DNA of 64,000 bases from Cololabis saira (Eukaryota; Chordata; Actinopteri; Beloniformes; Belonidae), in NCBI RefSeq assembly GCF_033807715.1, contig NC_084592.1, positions 248,001 to 312,000 of the forward strand, read 5' to 3'. The notes beneath the pieces are model-generated. The model was not told the DNA's origin and searched no databases. It worked only from the letters and a program-made list of their open reading frames with translations. Positions 32,401 through 39,203 of the stretch are shown here, piece after piece; positions within the stretch are counted from its first letter, which is position 1; each line of letters starts with the position of its first letter. Made by a program: the position numbers and the translations under genes.

Positions 32401-35400
32401 GATTTAAACAAGATTAAAACATGATCAGACCCTAAAACACCTAAGCAGAGCAGGAGGTGGTGTTTCTGCTCAAAGTCCAACTAATGAAGGATGAAACATT
32501 TTTCTGGATCAGATGTCAAGATGTGAACGAGTCGGGCAGAGCCCGTAGCTTTCTCCAGGTCAGTACTGCAGTCCAGCTGTTGCTGGCCGCTCTACCTGAG
32601 GACAGGAACTCAGCCTGAACATCTGAGCTAGGATGGATTAGTTAGCACCTAGGCTAGCAGATAATATAAGCAGCTAACTTTAGATACCTGAACAAAGGCG
32701 GACCTGCTCTGGCCCAGACCTGTCCATCTAACTAACCATTTCTGGATTAAAGGAGCATGAGGCTCCTTTTAAGAAATGAGACTCATTAGCGCCACCCTCT
32801 ACCACGACGGCCGTTGGGGGTACTGCAGCCAACAGTGAAGCCGGCACGGGAGAACGCGCATGCAGCGTCATGTGACGTCACATCCGCAGGACAGCGCGGG
32901 AAATTCGGCCCCCGAATTGCATCACATTTTGCAGCACACAGCCTATTCAAGGCAACAGAGAGATACACTAGAGGGCTCATTCTTTTTGGTTTGGAACGCT
33001 TCATCTGACATTATTACTCTGAAAACTTAAAACATATACGAATTCTTTTCGTAAATCGTGCCTCCATCCTGCCTCATGCTCCTTTAACCAATTGGGTGGA
33101 GTCATTTCCTATTGACATGGCAACACTCATAAAAGAGCCTTCTTCAGAAACGCTGGCCTAGAGTTCCTGACACCAACCTGATAGAACTTGTCCATTCGCA
33201 GCCTGTCAATACCGGTCCACTCTCTTGTGATGGTCTGCAGGAAGGTCTCTAGGTAGAGCAACTCTGCAGGGAGATCCTCCGTTAAAACACAGGACTGGCT
33301 CAGGTTTGGGATGGTTCTAGCAGGCTCTACATGCAGAAGTGTGCTGGTAACTTACGCCTGTCGATGTGGTGGAAGCTGTGGATCAGGGTGGAGATCTGGT
33401 TGGATAGGTCCTCCTTTTGAAACAGAAGAGGAAGGTAAGCATGACTGTTTTCACGATTTCATAATCTACCAAACTGGAAACCAGTTGGTGTCATCAGGTA
33501 ACAAAGATCTCCACTTCATCTGATGATCGTTTTGGGGTTTTGTTCCAAGTGAACGACCATCAGACCAACCCGAGTCAACAAAAGCTGAGATGACATGCAA
33601 ACTTTATTCAAAGTAAATGCACAGCGGATACAGTGGACAGCTGCTGTCCATGCAGGTACGTGTATGTGGACTAGGCATGGGGCGATATACGATATTATCG
33701 TATATCGCGATAAAAAACGGCCGCGATAACGTTATCGTGGGGTACTGTAATTATCGCCAAATTTTAATTTTTTGGTCACACAAGGCTACCAGCCAGGTAG
33801 AAGCCAGTGTTATTTTTTTCATGTATTTTATTAATATTATTTATTATTATTATTATTTATTTAATTTTTTTCAGAGAGTAGTACAATCCGTGTGCATTTG
33901 ACTACTGTGGCACTTTATTTTCACTCAATCTTTGTGTTGGCCATGCAGCTTTTGTATACTACAGAGCAGTGCCTTTATTTTATTATTTTTTCCAGAGAGC
34001 CGTACTAAGTAGCAGGCAGCCAGCCACTGTTAAAGTTTCAGAGAGTAAGGGTGCGTCCCAATACTCCCCTTCGCCCTCCTTTTCTTCCCTAACCCTAACT
34101 TTTGCGCGTTCCCGTGAAGGTAGTGGTGTCCCAATTCCTCTTTTCACCTAGGGGGAGGGGGCATAACGAGGGCTAGGGGCTGAGAATAGCCCCTTCAAAT
34201 CGAGGGATTTCAGATGCTGACTTGGCGAGCGAGGGGGTATGAAAATTTCCCAGAATGCTTTTCGTCGTCATTTGCGGACTGAATCAAAAAAAAAAACATG
34301 GAGGACATTTCTGTTTTTTTTGGGAGTAAAATCAATATTTTGAGTTAGTTTCTGCATAAAAATGCATTTTGATTACATTTCTCGGCGCAAACCGATATTT
34401 TACTTTCATAATATTCACTCAGTGAATGTACATCATCCCTTTTTTGTCCGTTGTTCGCTAAGATCGCGCCGGAATATGGTTACGTAAGCTACGTAAGCTA
34501 CGCCGTAGGTTACGTAAGCTACGCCGTAGGCTGCGTCTAGCTCGCCGACCGAGGAAAACATGCTTTACAGACTCGTCTCGATTTTGAGCAAGCAAGCATT
34601 TTTTCATTTTTTTGAGTCAAATGGCGAACTGCAAAGAGCAGGAGGATATTGAACCCACAAATGTAAGTATAATGTCCCATGGAATTAAAAAAATCACAGT
34701 GCTTTTGTATGTTTTAACAGTAGGCTACACAGAAATACCACATTGTTTATTGTTTATTTTTAATACCAAAGAGTGAAATTACCGGAGTCAAATTACTTGT
34801 TGGACAATGTTAGAACCTGGCCAATAAAGCTGATTCTGATTCTGAGTTAACGTAAGATAATGCAACATGTGGCTGTTGATGACGAGTCGGGTAGATAACA
34901 TTGCCGTGTCCTGTTAACTACTCGTTAACTCTCATATTTTCTACAAATTTGTTGTATATTTCACATTACTATAAGGCAGCAACGTTATTTGGGGGGGGTT
35001 ACGAAGTAATAACGTCGCTTGCTGCCTTGTTATCATAGTTCAAACTTTTTTTTTTTGTTGTTTGTTTTTGTTTTTTTTAACGAGGACGTTTGTGCATTGC
35101 AGTAATCACATTTCATTCCAGGGACTCCGGATCAGGTCCGGCACCTAATAAGCTTTAGGACTAACAACGAGGAGAATTTCAATAAGAAGAAATATGCTGC
35201 TGAACCACTGTGGGAGTGAGTGATCTAGCTATCTGCTTGCAGAATATCTGTGATGGGGTCCTTAACCATGGTATAACTACTATTCATCACTGTTTTCTGT
35301 TACAGGAAACTCATCAAAGAGCTGGAACTGGAGGGGAAGGTGACCACAGCACAAATTGGCAAAAAATGGGAAAATCTTAAAAAAAATATAAGGTAAGCAA

Positions 35401-35485
35401 TGGTTATGGTAATATTATCTGCTGAAGAGATGATGCTTAACAAAAAAAAATCCATGTAAAGTATTTATTAATAATCTTCTGTAAA

Positions 35486-35517
<32 letters not shown>

Positions 35518-38162
35518 TCCTGGACAGACAGTGGGGAGGCCACAGCAGCCTCATAGCCTTTCTACAAAGAGATGCATGAGGTTTTGGGGTCCAGACCTTC
35601 AATCCAGCCTCCATGTTTGTTGGCGTCTTATGAAGATCCCTCGCAAATACTCATGGTAAGTTTAGCAGTAAAAAAAGCACAATCTTATTCCCCAGTCCTT
35701 CTTGCTATAGCTAGCTTGTGCTACGACCGGTGGTTCCTCCTGATTGTGAGTGATACGACACTACAGTACCTGAAGATCTAACTGTTATTTTCTTTTCAGA
35801 ACATAATCGACCCTCCATCCTCACCGGTGTCCTCTCTGACAAATTCAGAGGAAAGCACAGAGGTAATTTTTATTTATACAGTGATAATGAACCTGGTATG
35901 ATGTTGTGGGTGTGTATGATAGTCCAGTCATGTGTGTAATCAACATGTGTATCCATCTTTTTTTTTATCTCAGAACACTTTGGAAGACGCCAGCACATCG
36001 GCCTCAAGCTCTGCCTCACCAGCTGGAAGAGGAAGCTGGAAGCTTCAGGCATCAGGTCCACTTTCCCCCCGATCCCCCCAAAAAAAGAAACTCTATGCAG
36101 GACTTCCTTCAAGCTGAGGCCGCCAAAGAAGACAGAAGATGTCAAAAGAATGAAGAACACATGGACAGGTTCCTGAACCTTTTAGAGAAAATGGTGGACC
36201 AGACACCTCATCAGCAGTAGCAGCACATACACTGCAATTTTTTTTTTGTACATATTTCTGTGCAAATTTTTTTATATGGAACAGCACCTTTCTTTGTTCT
36301 GCGTGCAATGTTTACTTTTTTTCTTTTTAAAAATGTTATTTGAATATAGCAAATAAAGCCTTTTTTACTGCGGATTCTCTTACTATCCTTATGTTACTAT
36401 TGATCTTGTTGTACAGTTTATAATTTGAGACATTACCTTACTTTGAGAAACCCCAGAAGAGAAAACTGTTGTGAAACAAGTTTTATTAGACAATTTAAAA
36501 GTATTTCCAAGTGAGTAAAACCACACAAGTACAAAACTATATGAAGAACATATGGACAGGTTCCTAAACCTTTTAGAGAAAATTTTTTGTAAATATTTCT
36601 GTGCACATTTTTTTATATGGAATATAAGTGCCATATTAACAGCGCTACAGCTGAAATTAAAACAGCTTTTGGCTCTCAGCTTCCTGATCAGGGTAGGGAT
36701 GGAAACGAGGGGTAGGGGGAGAATTGGGACAGGCACCTGGGCCAAGTGCCCTAGATTTCAAGTGCCCTAAAATCTCCCCCTTCTTTTTTAGGGCTTAGGG
36801 AAGAAAAGAAGTGCGAGTGGAGAAAAGAAGGGCGAGTGGAGGAGAATTGGGATTGGCCCTAATACAATCAGTGTGCATTTGGCTCAACTTTGTCACTTTA
36901 TTTCTATTTGTCACTTATGTCTTTCGACTCTCAGGGAAGTATTTTCTTACAAAAAAAGAAAGTTCAAATAAGTACCGGTACTATAGTTTACACTTTGTAA
37001 TGCATAACATTTACAGTACACTATTTCTCTACCTCAAGTGTCACTGTGTTGAGAATGATTTGAGAATAAATGTTCTGAAGGAACCAGTGGATCCACGGTT
37101 AGTGTTTTTCCTTGCATTTTAAGAATTTTATAAAGCGACGCGCTAATATCGTGATAATATCGTAATCGTGATATTTTTGTCCACTAATATCGTGATATGA
37201 AATTTTCATATCGTCCCATGCCTAATGTGGACATTCGAGTGGACCTACCTGCAGCAGAGGCTTGTCCTGCATCCACAGACAGTAGAACAGACCCTTCCAC
37301 AGCCGGAGCAGCTCGTCACTCGAGAACCCACCTGGAACATCAGAAGCATCAATCAGGAACCCATCCAGAATCCAAATGACCGCCAGAAACTCCGCAGTCA
37401 TAGTTCAGGTTGAGGTTTTACTCTGAAATCTGATCCAGAATGTTTAATCTTCCTGGAGAGTGAACCAAAACCCACCTACATGCCCTCTAAGCAGACTGAT
37501 TGGATCTCTCCCAACTGGTCCCAAATGTTGGATCAGTTCTGATTGGATCTCATCTTCGTTGATTTAAGGTGTTTAACAACTGTTTAGTTTTAATTAAAGT
37601 TTTTTCTAAATCCAGGGTTTAACATCTGTTTGCCTTGTTTTTCTTTTTGAATACAAGTGAACTTCAAAATCATGTTTTGGGTTTTATCATTATTTTTACC
37701 AATATCATCGCTTCTGTGACGTCAGACAGTCGACGAGAGGAATTCATTTACCGCAGAAATAAACTCAGTACTACAGTTCGGTTGAGGTTTATAGTTTCTG
37801 GATCACGCAGTTTGGATCCTGTTGGATTACAAATATTTACAAAAACATCGACCCGAGTGAGCGACGGTCGAACTTCCAATACTAAACCAACTTCACCGTA
37901 ACTCTCAAAACAATCTTTAAAACGTTTTGGGTCCTCCTGTAACGGGACCGTTCTGGATCGTCCGGTAACTGGACCGTTGTTTCTGCTCCAGGTGTGTCCT
38001 GAGTGGAACCCAAGTGTCGTGTGTCCAGGTGAACTCACCTGCAGCCTGGGACCTCGCGCTGACGTACTTGCGGAGCCTCTTCATGGCCTTGGTCCGGACG
38101 GGTTTGTCGTTGGAGGCCAGTTTCTGGGCCAGCTGGACCTCCGGGTCCAGAACAGAAGTCAT
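8212..38162 (-). CDS. rrp1b: Ribosomal RNA processing protein 1 homolog B, 16 exons
   Basis: Nucleolar RRP1/Nop52-family protein of pre-60S ribosome assembly. Exons, 5' to 3': 38162-38039, 37331-37249, 33413-33356, 33263-33178, 32353-32292, 32198-32072, 23997-23933, 21031-20823, 19306-19215, 18920-18823, 18500-18481, 18368-18225, 17623-16590, 14648-14475, 12932-12866, 8402-8212. They sum to 2634 nt (877 residues plus stop) and every junction keeps frame with GT-AG signals. Residues 1-202 match the helical Nop52 domain ([48 protein letters not shown]). An acidic tract, a long lysine-rich disordered region and the RRP1B-specific tail follow, with the PP1 motif KVTF (803-806) and the end RRPRAVDFF. 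Human RRP1B has 758 residues; most of the extra length is in exons 8 and 13. The RRP1B tail separates it from short RRP1; some fish databases call this single gene rrp1. Confidence 0.95.
8935..9499. mobile_element. MITE with 38-bp terminal inverted repeats (rrp1b intron 15)
   Basis: The left end 8935-8972 (agaagagcaggactacaggg...) is matched by the complement of 9462-9499 with about two mismatches over 38 bp. The inversion extends weakly outward into an A-rich flank. The interior has no transposase. No clear target duplication was found. Confidence 0.7.
9829..11830. repeat. 40-bp tandem repeat (VNTR), about 47 copies
   Basis: The unit is actgcaggtctggatccagg followed by tcctagtggtcag and a variable G-rich linker (ggggg, cagagg, cggggg, ggaag). 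An unrelated stretch interrupts the array at about 10488-10575. Linker variants cluster in blocks, which suggests local amplification. It lies in rrp1b intron 15. There are no unique spacers, so it is not a CRISPR array. Confidence 0.95.
11831..12865. other. rrp1b intron 15, unique-looking part
   Basis: Between the VNTR and exon 15 I see no gene, no clear terminal repeats and no tandem array. Short open frames here have no recognisable family. Confidence 0.5.
12866..12932 (-). CDS. rrp1b: rrp1b exon 15 with the PP1-docking KVTF motif
   Basis: Encodes [20 protein letters not shown] plus TA. KVTF (residues 803-806) fits the RVxF motif by which RRP1B recruits protein phosphatase 1 to the nucleolus in mammals. 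Acceptor ctgcag, donor gtaagt. Confidence 0.94.
13082..13419 (+). mobile_element. TTAA-flanked MITE, copy 1 (rrp1b intron 14)
   Basis: 338 bp with inverted ends AGGAGCATGAGGC / GCCTCATGCTCCT, flanked by TTAA at 13078-13081 and 13420-13423. TTAA duplication is a mark of piggyBac and Kolobok transposons; the purine-rich AGG terminus fits Kolobok better. The interior holds a palindromic tgacgtca. No coding capacity. Confidence 0.8.
13424..13763 (+). mobile_element. TTAA-flanked MITE, copy 2, head-to-tail with copy 1
   Basis: 340 bp, about 90% similar by eye to copy 1 and in the same orientation. It uses the TTAA at 13420-13423 as its left target and the one at 13764-13767 as its right target, so both copies share one TTAA. 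Confidence 0.8.
14475..14648 (-). CDS. rrp1b: rrp1b exon 14 (residues 735-792)
   Basis: Encodes [20 protein letters not shown] and [18 protein letters not shown], aligned with human SSLKKQKLRAESDFVKFDTP and PKPLFFRRAK. Acceptor tttcag, donor gtgagg, phase 0 at both ends. Confidence 0.93.
14780..14905. repeat. Degenerate (GGAT)n stretch
   Basis: Runs of atggatgg units with ggatgatgcatggatgaatg and similar interruptions. This is the kind of tail that follows RTE/Rex3 LINEs, but no LINE body is attached here. Confidence 0.7.
15077..15670. mobile_element. MITE with taagGCCccaacacacc ends (rrp1b intron 13)
   Basis: The left end ctaaagccgaggacacaccg and the complement of the right end (ttaaggccccaacacaccaa) form imperfect inverted repeats of about 22 bp. 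The interior is rich in cgacg and has several inverted segments. No transposase. Confidence 0.6.
15794..16428 (+). mobile_element. MITE with ccttttccaccagcacctac ends (rrp1b intron 13)
   Basis: The ends cttttccaccagcacctact and the complement of gagtaggtgctggtggaaat are inverted repeats of about 22 bp. The 635-bp interior is closely repeated in inverted orientation at 31008-31880, which confirms a mobile family. No transposase frame. Confidence 0.75.
16590..17623 (-). CDS. rrp1b: rrp1b exon 13, long disordered lysine-rich exon (residues 390-734)
   Basis: 1034 bp, open throughout, encoding a low-complexity segment with repeated basic clusters ([49 protein letters not shown]) separated by acidic Ser/Glu-rich linkers. 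This layout is typical of the variable C-terminal half of RRP1B and suits nucleolar retention. The upstream ATG at 17672 is in the intron; the real exon starts at 17623 after tttcttcag, fixed by the one-base phase of exon 12. The donor is gtgaga. Confidence 0.92.
18225..18368 (-). CDS. rrp1b: rrp1b exon 12 (residues 342-389)
   Basis: Encodes [20 protein letters not shown] followed by a basic stretch GSRKRMKRS that may serve as a nuclear localisation signal. Acceptor aatcag, donor gtgtgc. Confidence 0.92.
18481..18500 (-). CDS. rrp1b: rrp1b micro-exon 11 (20 bp)
   Basis: The 20-bp exon encodes LRDLSE across both junctions (human FQDLSE). Flanking ctcag acceptor and gtaaaa donor. Exon 10, this exon and exon 12 are in frame only if all 20 bases are used. 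Confidence 0.9.
18823..18920 (-). CDS. rrp1b: rrp1b exon 10 (residues 303-334)
   Basis: Encodes [20 protein letters not shown] then [10 protein letters not shown], matching human FDYKAVADRLLEMTSRK. Two donors overlap at the end; gtgagt gives the right phase and the consensus sequence. Confidence 0.94.
19215..19306 (-). CDS. rrp1b: rrp1b exon 9 (residues 272-302)
   Basis: Encodes a hydrophilic acidic segment ending [13 protein letters not shown], aligned with human FEDTGPLLQ. Acceptor ttgcag, donor gtgaag. Confidence 0.92.
20303..20532. repeat. 16-bp tandem repeat, about 14 copies (rrp1b intron 8)
   Basis: The unit tccacagcagcatagc repeats almost perfectly. Because 48 nt is three units, all three frames of each strand are open and repeat every 16 residues; these frames are not genes. 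Confidence 0.95.
20823..21031 (-). CDS. rrp1b: rrp1b exon 8 with polyglutamate tract (residues 202-271)
   Basis: Encodes the end of the Nop52 domain ([20 protein letters not shown]) and then an acidic segment with an uninterrupted run of about 15 glutamates, coded mostly by GAG. The donor is gtacgt. The run is a trinucleotide repeat and may vary in length. Confidence 0.95.
20863..20907 (-). repeat. Coding (GAG/GAA)n microsatellite, polyglutamate
   Basis: Fifteen consecutive glutamate codons in rrp1b exon 8, twelve GAG and three GAA. The pure GAG part (20881-20907) has nine repeats and could be polymorphic. Confidence 0.9.
21124..22830 (-). pseudogene. Rex3 (RTE-clade) LINE fragment: endonuclease and part of RT
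   Basis: On the minus strand the endonuclease part reads [30 protein letters not shown] and [17 protein letters not shown]. It is followed by reverse transcriptase with [40 protein letters not shown] and [17 protein letters not shown]. Both ends are missing: the copy stops within RT at about 21124, so the 3' tail is gone, which is unusual for a LINE and implies later deletion. Frames are broken at least twice. The plus-strand words gggcagccctg and accaccccggt match sites I recall being used to amplify Rex3 in fish. Confidence 0.9.
23095..23430 (+). mobile_element. Fragment of a TIR element family also at 43040 and 57870
   Basis: Contains the family block ccattgtgattgacaggttc ... gagattgttgcagttccact ... 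tcactgcatcaccagtgagt ... gtgcgtacgcc, found again at 43055-43390 and inverted at 57590-57905. Ends are not recognised here. It sits in rrp1b intron 7. Confidence 0.6.
23933..23997 (-). CDS. rrp1b: rrp1b exon 7 (residues 181-202)
   Basis: Encodes [20 protein letters not shown], almost the human LLADQNLKFIDPFCKIAAKT. The donor gtaagt leaves two bases of a codon. Confidence 0.95.
24490..25470. repeat. G-rich 20-bp minisatellite, block A (rrp1b intron 6)
   Basis: The basic unit is ggtcgaggctggtgtcgggc, with longer variants in which gggcgggcgggc replaces ggtc. The array starts in degenerate form at about 24490 and is regular from 24730. A truncated copy of the unique flank (gctcagatatttattcagat) interrupts at 24676-24730. 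The long open frames on both strands are a product of the repeat. Confidence 0.95.
25471..25735. repeat. Duplicated non-satellite flank, copy 1
   Basis: About 265 bp starting gctcagatatttattcagat and ending cactaataaaaaat are repeated, apparently without change, at 27373-27637. The minisatellite block and this flank therefore form a larger repeated unit of roughly 1-2 kb. Confidence 0.9.
25735..27372. repeat. G-rich 20-bp minisatellite, block B (rrp1b intron 6)
   Basis: From about 25830 to 26640 the 20-bp unit repeats some 40 times with almost no change. A short subset has ggggtcgg in place of ggtgtcgg (about 25870-25970), and a 24-bp variant with ggtcgggcgggc dominates 26640-27000. Repeated GGGC tracts, longest at 27230-27300, fit G-quadruplex patterns on the plus strand, which is the template strand of rrp1b. 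Each unit has three or more CpGs. Confidence 0.95.
27373..27637. repeat. Duplicated non-satellite flank, copy 2
   Basis: Second copy of the 25471-25735 sequence. After it the sequence becomes unique (ataccataatgaaatag), marking the right edge of the duplicated array. Confidence 0.9.
28085..28300 (+). pseudogene. hAT transposase, BED zinc-finger fragment
   Basis: The translation includes [18 protein letters not shown] and [17 protein letters not shown], the start of a BED finger (CxxC). The HxxxxH half is disturbed by a short duplication of gagcaggtcggtaatg. The sequence then enters the inverted repeat; no catalytic domain is present. Confidence 0.6.
28254..29102. repeat. Large imperfect inverted repeat inside the nested hAT
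   Basis: The stretch from 28254 (gtcggatatggagtaaga...) returns inverted at the right end near 29102, with arms close to 100% for the outer 110 bp. Internal blocks such as gaactttattgatcccacat also pair with their inverse near 28925. The axis is near 28732. The left arm is about 110 bp longer because a block (28385-28500) has no partner on the right. The outer arms include transposase-like coding sequence. Confidence 0.8.
29899..30620 (-). pseudogene. hAT transposon remnant with transposase zinc-finger fragment
   Basis: Begins caggggtcgacaattcaaaa, a typical hAT terminus, directly after the GTTTAGAC of the preceding element. On the minus strand 30541-30400 reads [20 protein letters not shown] followed by [18 protein letters not shown], the finger and linker of a GTF2IRD2/SCAND3-like hAT transposase. 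The frame breaks afterwards and the right terminus was not recognised. Confidence 0.65.
31008..31880 (-). mobile_element. Second copy of the cttttccaccagcacctac MITE, split by a LINE tail
   Basis: Inverted relative to 15794-16428 and colinear with it from ttggagtcagacttctgagt to the terminus ccgagtaggtgctagtggaa. The far end is truncated near 31008. A 350-bp insertion interrupts it at 31425-31774. Confidence 0.8.
31425..31774 (+). mobile_element. 3' fragment of a CR1/L2-group LINE with AAAT target duplication
   Basis: Encodes [19 protein letters not shown] and [20 protein letters not shown], the C-terminal end of a CR1/L2-type reverse transcriptase protein. It ends in aataaagattgattga. AAAT at 31421-31424 and 31775-31778 flanks it, and removing one copy restores the MITE sequence seen at 15910. 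Confidence 0.8.
32072..32198 (-). CDS. rrp1b: rrp1b exon 6 (residues 138-180)
   Basis: Encodes [16 protein letters not shown] and [18 protein letters not shown], matching the human region around FIDIYLDELSKVGG. The donor is gtaggt. The 8.1-kb intron that follows holds the minisatellite array and nested hATs. Confidence 0.93.
32292..32353 (-). CDS. rrp1b: rrp1b exon 5 (residues 118-137)
   Basis: Encodes [19 protein letters not shown], matching human LIRLVLRQSFEVLKRNGWE. The acceptor is cctcag. The donor gtacca is weak and was chosen because it gives the phase needed by exon 6. Confidence 0.88.
32751..33083 (-). mobile_element. TTAA-flanked MITE, copy 3 (rrp1b intron 4)
   Basis: 333 bp, inverted relative to copies 1 and 2, flanked by TTAA at 32747-32750 and 33084-33087. 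Same ends and same internal tgacgtca palindrome. Confidence 0.8.
33178..33263 (-). CDS. rrp1b: rrp1b exon 4 (residues 89-117)
   Basis: Encodes [20 protein letters not shown] then LRMDKFYQ, matching human MNREWKGIDRLRLDKYY. The donor gttggt is off consensus but keeps frame with exon 5. Confidence 0.93.
33356..33413 (-). CDS. rrp1b: rrp1b exon 3 (residues 70-88)
   Basis: Encodes [19 protein letters not shown]. The acceptor is a weak caaaag preceded by a pyrimidine-rich tract; it is fixed by phase and by the family sequence. The donor is gtaagt. Confidence 0.9.
34621..36220 (+). pseudogene. Harbinger Myb/SANT-like accessory protein, multi-exon, broken
   Basis: Exon-like segments: 34621-34662 ([14 protein letters not shown]), about 35122-35216 ([17 protein letters not shown], the trihelix/Myb start), 35307-35393 ([20 protein letters not shown] then WENLKKNI), 35529-35655 ([19 protein letters not shown]), 35803-35862 and 35974-36220 ([17 protein letters not shown]). 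Splice signals flank them. It is damaged: TAG stands at 35551-35553 just before PFYKEMHE where tryptophan is expected, the first splice phase does not fit, and a base is lost in a C/A run near 36079. In active Harbingers this protein binds DNA and helps the transposase enter the nucleus. Confidence 0.7.
34765..34857 (+). mobile_element. LINE 3' tail fragment inside H1
   Basis: gtcaaattacttgttggaca...ccaataaagctgattctgat resembles the 3' end of fish CR1/L2-type LINEs. A related copy lies at 50740-50815. Confidence 0.5.
37249..37331 (-). CDS. rrp1b: rrp1b exon 2 (residues 42-69)
   Basis: Encodes [20 protein letters not shown] followed by MQDKPLLQ, close to human GGFSQEELLKIWKGLFYCMW. The donor is gtaggt. 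A hAT transposon begins 24 nt into the following intron. Confidence 0.95.
38039..38162 (-). CDS. rrp1b: rrp1b exon 1 (residues 1-41)
   Basis: Starts [20 protein letters not shown] and includes [19 protein letters not shown], matching the family N-terminus (AQRLAS...AVKKLRQYISV in human). The donor is gtgagt. It ends one base into a codon. Confidence 0.95.
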
Positions 38163-38290
38163 GCTGGTGCTGGTGCTGGTACTACTACTACTGCTGCTGC
38201 TGCTGCTTCACGTGGACGCGTCGACGCTTAACCACGTGTCCTTCCGCGCGCGGGATGATGACGTCACACACACCCTCTTTATTCTTTTCT
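38163..38290 (-). promoter_or_regulatory. rrp1b promoter and 5' UTR: two E-boxes and a CRE
   Basis: Within 105 nt upstream of the start codon are CACGTG at 38209-38214 and 38233-38238, and a full CRE/ATF site TGACGTCA at 38259-38266. CACGTG is the MYC/MAX (and USF) site common in ribosome-biogenesis promoters. A (CAG)n/(TAG)n run lies between them and the ATG. There is no TATA box, and the region around 38240 is CpG-rich. The transcription start is not determined. Confidence 0.6.
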
Positions 38291-38299
38291 TTTTTTTTT

Positions 38300-38755
38300 A
38301 AAACTTTGTTAAAGCAACAAGGTGCAATACCAGACAATACACCAACATAAACCGCCAAGGGTTTCAACCATAGATATGTACACGTAGACGCTTCATTCAG
38401 TTTACATGGAAAGTTGAATTCCTCTTTAATTCAGAATTAAAATTAAATTAGATTACATTCAACTTTGTCATTGCACATGTCAAAAGTACAGGACACTGAA
38501 ATGCAGTTAGCATCTAACCAGAAGTGTTTATGCAGTGAAATAAACACACACACACAAACACACACACACATATATATAGGGTGCAATTTGCCGGTGGGGA
38601 TGGTGGGGATGGTGGGGAATCCCCCCCTCTGGTCCTACCTCGACGGGGACAAAATTTACCCCCCCACCCCCAAAGTATTTTCACCATTACATCGTAATTA
38701 TTAACAATTAATAACAACCAAAATACACAGAGTCCGTGTTCATTCTGCTTGTGCT
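38300..38755. other. Region upstream of rrp1b: low-complexity DNA and (AC)n
   Basis: A T-rich run, an AT-rich stretch, an (AC)n microsatellite at about 38544-38570, then a G-rich tgggga repeat and C runs that probably form the left end of the transposon continuing to the right. No gene is visible. Confidence 0.5.
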
Positions 38756-39055
38756 GTGATTTTGATACCGGGAGCGAGTCGCGCCCACAGAAAGCAGTTT
38801 TATTTTGAAAACCAACCGGATTTTCTTGCATTCCAAAATTCCTACTTCCGGTCCGCCAAAATAAAAGATACAGTTAGTAAAATGAATGAAAAAATGAAAA
38901 GAATCCAGAGCAGCATATCCTCATATTTTACAAGATCACAACCAAAAATCCGGAGAAAAAATGCAACAGAAGATGAAACAAGATCAGACATTGCTGATCG
39001 AATGATGGACAGCAGCATCTCCCCGGCTGAGGAGAGCTCCCACGCTTTCTGTTAA
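38756..39055 (+). pseudogene. Possible hAT (ZMYM1/TTF-type) transposase N-terminus
   Basis: The frame contains KRIQSSISSYFTRSQPKIRR followed by an acidic serine-rich stretch, like the N-terminal linker of zinc-finger-MYM1-like hAT proteins. It stops before any zinc finger. The likely start is the ATG at 38883. Family assignment is tentative. Confidence 0.35.
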
Positions 39056-39203
39056 ATTGATATCAAGAAAGAATTAAAAACATATAAATTTTGTTTATTT
39101 ATTTTTATTTGGCACATTTAAAAAGAATATTAGAAGAAAATATTTCTGCAAATGCAGTGGTTCAGTTCATGTTCAAAATAGGCCTACCGACTACGTTATT
39201 TAG

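Larger units (their letters stand above)
34049..36859 (+). mobile_element. PIF/Harbinger element H1 with Myb-like gene
   Basis: 2811 bp with termini gggtgcgtcccaatactc and (complement) gggccaatcccaattc, flanked by TAA at 34046-34048 and 36860-36862, as expected for PIF/Harbinger. It shares its left 400 bp and right 250 bp with H2 and H3, and between them has a multi-exon Myb/SANT-like gene. No DDE transposase frame was found, so it is at best half of the two-gene Harbinger set. Confidence 0.8.
33672..37224. mobile_element. hAT element filling rrp1b intron 2
   Basis: Ends TAGGCATGGGGCGATATACG and (complement) TAGGCATGGGACGATATG are inverted repeats. The 8-bp duplication ATGTGGAC lies at 33664-33671 and 37225-37232. 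Only about 0.7 kb belongs to this element; the rest is a Harbinger element at 34049-36859. No hAT transposase is present. The right end lies 24 nt from exon 2, including the duplication. Confidence 0.88.

Noticed and set aside
32814..33008. Open frames repeated at 13153 and 13410 ([14 protein letters not shown] type)
   Set aside because: They lie inside the TTAA MITE in all three copies and differ by frameshifts, so the repetition is due to transposition and not to a protein family.
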